In this document: in pieces, positions 58,280-64,000 of the stretch
Numbering within the stretch: position 1 is the first letter of the stretch
Layout of the letters: each line of letters starts with the position of its first letter
Assembly: GCA_015680685.1 (NCBI GenBank)
Contig: MNCI01013583.1
Span: 377,889-441,888 of the forward strand
From: Gnetum montanum
Lineage: Eukaryota > Streptophyta > Gnetopsida > Gnetales > Gnetaceae
Reading direction: 5' to 3'
Length of the DNA stretch: 64,000 nucleotides
Made by a program: the position numbers and the translations under genes
Notes under the pieces: generated by a model
Databases searched by the model: none
Told to the model about the DNA's origin: nothing
Seen by the model: the letters and a program-made list of their open reading frames with translations, nothing else

Positions 58280-58920
58280 ACTTGGACAGAATTTTTTAAG
58301 TCTGATGCTACACTTTGCAATGTAAACAACATGGAACCCTAGAAGTCCTAATGTTTGCAAAATGTTTTCTAAGTCTGTTTGCTATGCTCTCTAGCACAGT
58401 CAATGTAGCACCCATTCCCAAGGCCATTTTGCACAAATCTCAAGTCGAAAGTAGTCCAAAGGGCACTAAGGATGGACTCAATAGTTTGGCAAAGTTTCTA
58501 TCTTTAGGGCTATCAAGCTTGCTATGCTCTCTAGCTTGCCCAGCTTGACACACGCCCTGGTTGTCAGTCCACCCAATTGCTAAGCTAGGAGTTGTTGAAA
58601 GTGCTCAGGATGGCAAAAATAGATTGGCAAATTTTCTATCTTTGGACCTATTACGCTCTGTTATGTTTCATAGCATAGACAACGTAGTAGGCTCTTCAGC
58701 ACTTAAATTTTCCTAAGTGTTGGACCAGACATGGAGGGTGCGTTTGGCAATTTTTTGACTTCTGAGGCTACCTAATTTGCTTCATCCTCAGAGTGTGATC
58801 AATGTCCCATGAAAGGGCATTGCAAGTTTTGTCAAAATTCATCCAAAATTGGTGCTACGCTCTACTATGTTGCATAGCATAGACAGCATAGCAAAGGTTC
58901 CAGAATCAGAAATTTTCTAT
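58280..58920 (+). repeat. Degenerate tandem repeat, about 105-140 bp, five to six units
   Basis: Units carry GGCAAATTTTCTATCTTTGG-like text followed by GCTATGCTCTCTAGCATAGA-like text. They start near 58287, 58360, 58490, 58627, 58746 and 58850. Each has a short inverted repeat TGCTATG / CATAGCA. The array ends where the first exon of gene-like unit X begins. Confidence 0.6.
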
Positions 58921-58947
58921 GTACAGAATGAGGAGGTATGATTTGGA

Positions 58948-61900
58948 ATGCTTATTGCTATGTTGTCCATTGCCAGATTTATGATTGATGACAACGATCT
59001 CCATAATAGAGAGGGGGTGTTGGCCCTAGTCCAAACGGTGCTACAAGAGTTCTCATTGGCTAAGAAAATACATGTCAAAGTCATAGAGCACCTTGGGACT
59101 GACATGAAGACTTACCCAACAAAGTACTCTAAAGCCTTTGTAAAATGCTGAGATCTAGGGTGGCTAGATGGTGCATGGGCATCTGGTCGGATACCCACTA
59201 TGGAAGAAATGTCAATTCAAGTGCCATCATTCTCCACACCATTCATGCTAGGCAAGTTATGTTATGTGTTTATTTTCATGTATTCTTGACCTTTTTTTTT
59301 CTACCTTTCCATTACATGGCTAATTTTATTTTTTGTTTACTACAACAACAGCCAAATCCCATGAGGTCATGGTGATTGCCTCAAGGTGTACTAAGGCAAA
59401 CCTTCTCTTTAAATATGGCAAAGTAGATGAGTCACAACATTGGTTGTGCAATGAGGCCCTAGAAAAAATTGTCCAAAATGTTCAAGAGGTTGGGCTTATG
59501 GACCTTTTTTTCTGGTTATGAACCCAAGAATCCTAGCAGCAGAAATGATTGCCCTTGTTGATTCCTTTACAGAAAGTGCTGACCATTTTTGCATGTGTGT
59601 TCACAACATGTAAGTGGTCTTTGAGATCACTAATGATCTCTTTTCTAATCTCTTTGGTGTCCCCTCTGATGGTTTACTCGTGGGCAAAAAGAGTAGTAAG
59701 GATCTGAACCACCAAGGGGACATTGAAGAGTGGCTAGGCACATATAAGGACCGTAAAGGCATTTATATATAAAAAATTTAAATTGTTGGTAGCCTAACAT
59801 ATTTACCCCATTTTCTAAGCTCGTGCTTTTCCCAAGATATTTTCCCAAGGAAAAATTCTTGGGGTGGATATCTCAAGAATTTTTAGGGATGTAATGGAAG
59901 AGGGGACACAATACAACTAGGCTAGATATCTCATAGAAGGCTTACAGGCTTAAATGATCAAGTTGCACAACAAACTTCAGGCATGTTTTCATGTGCACTT
60001 TGCATTTTTTATAGCATGTTTGCGTAGGTTTGCAAAATTTTTAGTGGTTCACAAAAATAAGATATGGGTGGTACAGGACCATACCCAATTATCTAAACCA
60101 TGGATCTGCCACATATTCTACACCACTCGATCTCAAGATCCTTTAGAAGCCATTAGGGAGTCTTTTTCCATGACCACTAAGGACTGAGCAGGACTATCCT
60201 TCTATGCACATGACAACCTTGGAGAGGCTCCCCCCCCCCTAACATAGGCAACATAGTGAGGAGGGCACATCTCATTGCGGAGATGATAAAATCTAAGTTG
60301 CAAATTAAAAAGCCTCATCCCATGGAGGAACCCTCACATGCAATCGAAATAAGGGGAAAAAGGCTACACATCAGAGTCCACAATGTGCGATTGAAGTTCA
60401 TTAGTATGTATGTTTTAGCTAGCCTATTTTTTTCTCTCTTTATGTGTGTGTGTGTGTTGGACTAACACTCTAACTTTGGCTTACGAATGATAGATGAAGA
60501 AGAGGTCACTGTTGCCAAAGAGGAGGCCCCTACTGCAGAAGAGGAGGTTCCTACTATAGAAGAGAAGGCCAATGTTGTAAAAGAGGAAACCTTAGTAGAA
60601 AAGGAGCATTTTATAGAAAGTGTCTCATAGCCTGAGGGACATATGACAGCCAAGGAAGCCACCACACTCTTAAGGCAGCTAAAAGAAGAGGGGCTGCATT
60701 TTGAGGATGGTGAGTTTGTTGGTTTGTTTGATAGTGTGCAAATGGGCGATCCCCCCACTCTCACCCTTAAGTGTTTGCTGGGTAAGAGCTTTGCACTACC
60801 ATTTATGTTATGCTCTTATTTTCCCTCTTTCCTCTCGTGCTATTATATTTTTATATTTTTTTGTTGTTTTCCCTTCCTCTTTCTTCTTTTCTTCATAACA
60901 CTAACATGCTTTATTGTGTAGTAGGTGTTACTTTTGCTAGGGGCCCTGAGTTTTCATCCATTTTCCACCTACAACCATGGGTAAAAACCCCTGGTAAGTT
61001 TGCTTTTATACAAGGTGTAGTGGATGATATGATTGATCGCTTAAAGTAAATCGATCCTAAGATAGGTGTGTTTGGGTGATCACATTTTTTTAATGTTGTT
61101 TCTTGTTGTTTGTTTGTTTTTTTAACAGCCTTATGACTAACATTTTCTTATTTTTGGTATAACAGCTTCATGAATTAAATGGGACCTAAGAAGGATGGTT
61201 GAAGTTGAAGCTGTGCCTGAACTCCCATCAGAGATAACGAAGGTGCCTCATCATATATATGATGAGGCTAGCAAATGCACATCACACATGGCATGATCAC
61301 TGTGGGAGTGTAGGTGTGTCAATGAAAACCTTTAGAAGTGAGTCCAAAAACTTGAAAAAGAACAGGTGAGTCAATCCGCTGAGCTAAAAGACCTACGGTC
61401 ATAAAATGAATTCTTAATGGCTTGTGATAACTCAAATGGTAGCTGGCATACAACCATCATTGATTATGCCATATATTGGTCAGCCGTAAGGGGTAAAAAT
61501 GAAGCCACACATGAAGTGATTAAAAAACGCTTGCAAATGGATCTCTTGGCTTAAAAGAATGAAGATAGGAAAGATTATAGTGCCAAGGTATATGAATGGG
61601 GGCAAGCATAAAAGAATCATAAGCATATTTACAAAATAGAACATGTTGCTTACCACCAAAAATACAGAGATGCATCTATAGATTGGTGAGGTCGTGAGCT
61701 ATTTCTTGATGTGATTGGCGCTACCTAGGCCTATGATAGATTCGCAAAACACTTAGTGTCATTGAATCTCCCGAAAGGGAAACAACCATGCCTTATAGAG
61801 AGACCACATCTGGTACATTTTCTTTAAGGCCACCTATATGGACAACCATGGAGAAAGTGAAAATCTTAGCAGGCATTGATTTGGGGAGGAAGACTAGGTG

Positions 61901-62270
61901 AATTTGGCTAAGGAAGAAATCCTAGAGTGCTTGGCATCTGGCCTTGATAGAATACCACTAGACATGGATGCGGGCCCATCTTAGGTTAACCAAGTCTTAC
62001 TTTATTGTAATTTATTTCACGATAGCCTCATGCATTACCCTGCTTACTCATTGGTTTATTGTTTTGTCCTTGATTTATGTAGGATCTAGATGAGGATGCA
62101 AGACCTAGCGGGGTGATGGATAAAGACAAAGGAGAGAAGTAGTAGCCTATTTTTTAAAAAAATTTTGAATTGTAACCCCATTGTTGGGCAATGTTGCAAC
62201 TTTGAACATGGACATAATTTTGGACTATGTGTTTCATTTACAGTTGAATTTGCAGTTTAATAAAAAGTAT
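58948..62270 (+). pseudogene. Gene-like unit X, most complete copy, six exons
   Basis: Exons are proposed at 58948-59251, 59352-60403, 60494-60781, 60925-61065, 61166-61984 and 62083-62142, followed by an AATAAA at 62259. Introns are 90 to 143 bases. The first four interrupt codons in phase 1; the first has a GC donor (AG then GCAAGT), and the frame is kept across it (FSTPFML then AKSHEVMVIAS). Motifs in order are LLFKYGKVDESQHWL, FEITNDLFSNLFGVPSDGL, RRFAKFLVVHKNKIWVVQDH, a Glu-rich repeat stretch (EEAPTAEEEVPTIEEKANV), LFDSVQMGDPPTLTL, WVKTPGKFAFIQGVVDDMID and a coiled-coil-like EKEQVSQSAELKDLRS. Coding length is near 890 codons with a dozen stops and a frameshift in exon 2, perhaps at the C run (60230-60239). 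Function unknown. Confidence 0.6.
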
Positions 62271-62340
62271 GATATTTGTTCTATTTCTTTTGCTTGGCAT
62301 TTTTGTTGATGTAGTTAGACCCCTTGTGGGCCTTATGCCC

Positions 62341-62637
62341 TAGTTTAAGGCCATTTAATGCCATAGCTAGTTTGAGGCCATTTCAAGCCATGCGATAGTT
62401 TAAGGTTGTTCGAGGCTGTGGCTAGCTTAAGGTTGTTCCAAGCCATGGCTAGTTTAAAGCCATTTTGGGCTGTGGCTAGTTTAAGGCCATTTCAGGTCGT
62501 AGCTAGTTTAAGGCCATTTTGAGCCGTAGCTAGTTTAAGGCCATTTTGGGCTGTGGGTAATTAACACAGAGAGTGGGCTGCCAGTTTTAGGCCTTGGAAA
62601 GTCGTGCGATAGTTTAAGGCCATTTCAGGCCATAGCT
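62341..62637 (+). repeat. 27-bp tandem repeat array
   Basis: Eight contiguous units of 27 or 28 bases begin at 62341, each with TAGTTTAAGGCCATTT followed by a variant of CAGGCYGTGGC. Two degraded units and one more good unit (62610-62636) follow. The motif is also present, reversed, at 25580-25672. It lies between the last exon of X and the protease of element D. Confidence 0.85.
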
Positions 62638-62695
62638 GTATAACTAACGTGAAAGGTAAACACAATGCAAAATTAAAACTATACAAAAAAAAGTG

Positions 62696-63290
62696 TTAAA
62701 GAAAACAAAAGTAGAGCAGTAAGCAGGGACATGCCCTAATAGCATAAATGTTTTCTAACCTGATGTGGATTAGGGGGGCATAAGGCCTGGAAGACTTAAG
62801 GTAATACTCTTCTAGATTGTCATCTGCCATTGAAAAGGGCAAATCTGCCCATGTAGTTTCCTCACACAAATTGTTAGTTCTGCTTGGTTTGCTTGATAAA
62901 CAATGTTGGGTTGTATTGCAAACAAGTGATGCATCTTCTATCTCTAATCCTTGCTCTGTGTCTATATTGTTGGTGGCCCAAGGGGCTACATCATCACCAA
63001 AGATCACCACCTCTCCACCTACATAGGGTAGGTGGATCTCTTGGTGAAGAGACAACCCTTAATTGGGCTAACCAATATCATCCTAAAATTAAATTGAACC
63101 CAGGCATCTCTTCTACCACAATGAATTCTACATTAGTGGGAAATTCATCCCTTACCACGAAATCGATAGTGATGGTTCCTTTGACCACGATGCATTCCCC
63201 ATTGAATGACTTCAAACAAGAAGTTGTGGGCCTAATTTGATCCACCAGGCCCAACGTGTCAACAACAAGGAATGAAATTACATTGGTTGC
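62696..63290 (-). pseudogene. Protease and linker of Tat-like element D
   Basis: From about 63290 downward one frame gives FLVVDTLGLVDQIRPTT, LKSFNGECIVVKGTITIDFV, DEFPTNVEFIVVEEMPGFNL and ILG-YWLAQL, the second half of a Tat-like aspartic protease ending in LLGRPWL. The reading then shifts to SLHQEIHLPYVGGEVVIFGD, the usual post-protease linker, and continues open to 62696. A donor-like CATCAG then GTTAG falls at 62759. No RT follows within reach; unit X lies downstream instead, in the opposite orientation. Confidence 0.7.
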
Positions 63291-64000
63291 TGCCTATCAT
63301 CAACATGCACTCTGCAAATCCTATATTGACCTACACAAATTGTTATAAACATAGGGGCGATGGTTACTTGACCCCTTTCAGGATCAGCTTTAATGGCTTT
63401 GTCATGAAAAGTTGAAGGGGTTGATTGTGGCTCTTTAGCCATAGGTGGTAGCATGATAGCATGGATGGCTCTTTCCTCTACTAGCATATCTTCCTTAACA
63501 GGAATAGATGCCAACATGTAGATTAAAGCCTCACAATGCACAGCAAAAGTCATTATTAAATTGTACAAACTTAAAGTTGTATTTTCTATTTTAAAGCCTT
63601 TCTAACTTGTATGAGTGCATCTAAGAAATCTTGTTCACTATTTGGGTGTTTGGTGATTTTTGTTTCCTCTATACATCCTAAAAGATGGATTTCCCAGGGG
63701 GAAGGAGGCAAGGCTTTTGGTTGAGCTACAGGCTTTTGAGCCTCAAGGGCTGATTATTGTGCATATGTGTGTATGTAGGTGGCTTTTGGTGATAAGGCCA
63801 TAGGAACGGCCAACAAAGGGGTGGGCTTAGGGGGGCCTAGTGTAGTACATTCCCTAGTCATCTTATCTACTAGACGTTCATAACGCCTCCTTAGGTGAGA
63901 AGGTTATGATGTAGTTCCCACCACTGGACTTTGGACAAAGGGGAAATCTGTATGTTTTGGCACCCTTATAACAAAGGCTGCCTAAGTTGTTGCAGCAGCA
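63278..64000 (-). pseudogene. Pre-protease and gag tail of Tat-like element D, continuing past the window
   Basis: The open frame 63568-63278 reads HCEALIYMLASIPVKEDML, then AIHAIMLPPMAKEP, TFHDKAIKADPERGQ and FITICVGQYRICRVHVDDRQ, the start of the protease active site. Upstream, PKALPPSPWEIHLLGCI and SEQDFLDALIQVRKALK match SNDKDFLIAMEQVKLSLK of element C. The remainder of gag is beyond base 64000. Confidence 0.65.

Noticed and set aside
62817-63240. Plus-strand open frames opposite the protease of element D
   Set aside because: They are shadows of the minus-strand protease and linker, whose motifs are clear.

Overview
The window looks like repeat-dense nuclear DNA from a seed plant, most likely a gymnosperm. 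The reasons are AT-rich sequence almost devoid of CpG, one host gene with an intron over 3 kb, wall-to-wall decayed LTR retrotransposons full of stops, and two kilobase-scale degenerate Arabidopsis-type (CCCTAAA) telomere-like arrays in an interstitial setting. The species cannot be named from sequence alone. There is no sign of bacterial, organellar or viral genomic DNA.

Layout. 1-4170 is the 5' part of a host gene on the minus strand: an Arg-rich first coding exon at 3621-3693, an intron, and a clear internal exon at 172-409 with intact splice sites. 4171-10691 is mostly unassigned AT-rich DNA with a minus-strand Ty1/copia pol relic (6330-7660). 10692-22030 is an Athila-like Ty3/gypsy element, A: LTR, tRNA-Asp-type primer site, gag, protease, RT, RNase H, integrase, then an extra ORF in the env-like position. 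A solo LTR of the same family is inserted in it in reverse (18343-19198). 22370-25230 is a roughly 189-bp tandem array with a palindromic core. 25936-29900 holds gag and RT relics of a second lineage (Tat-like) on both strands. 37320-46655 is a longer minus-strand Tat-like element, C, with a second RNase H-like region after the first. 46656-57444 is element B (LTR, telomere-like array, gag, extra ORF, LTR, telomere-like array) followed by another LTR, primer site and gag start. 58280-64000 holds a 130-bp repeat, an intron-bearing plus-strand pseudogene, a 27-bp repeat array and a minus-strand protease/gag.

The most interesting pattern is a gene-like unit, called X here, found at 42.7-45.17 kb, 58.95-62.27 kb and probably 33.8-35.0 kb. 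It is on the plus strand, has phase-1 introns at matching positions between copies, and at the two best copies lies antisense just downstream of the protease of a minus-strand Tat-like element; at 42.7 kb it lies between protease and RT. A splice-acceptor-like sequence sits just before RT in two elements, so the X-containing spacer may be, or derive from, a retrotransposon intron like the one between protease and RT in Ogre elements.

A second pattern concerns the Athila-like family. Three LTR ends meet telomere-like arrays exactly at their terminal bases. The U3 region of the LTR and the spacer before the extra ORF also share a GATATC-plus-TATA module, which suggests a private promoter for that ORF. 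Nearly all coding regions here are broken; only the host-gene exons look intact.
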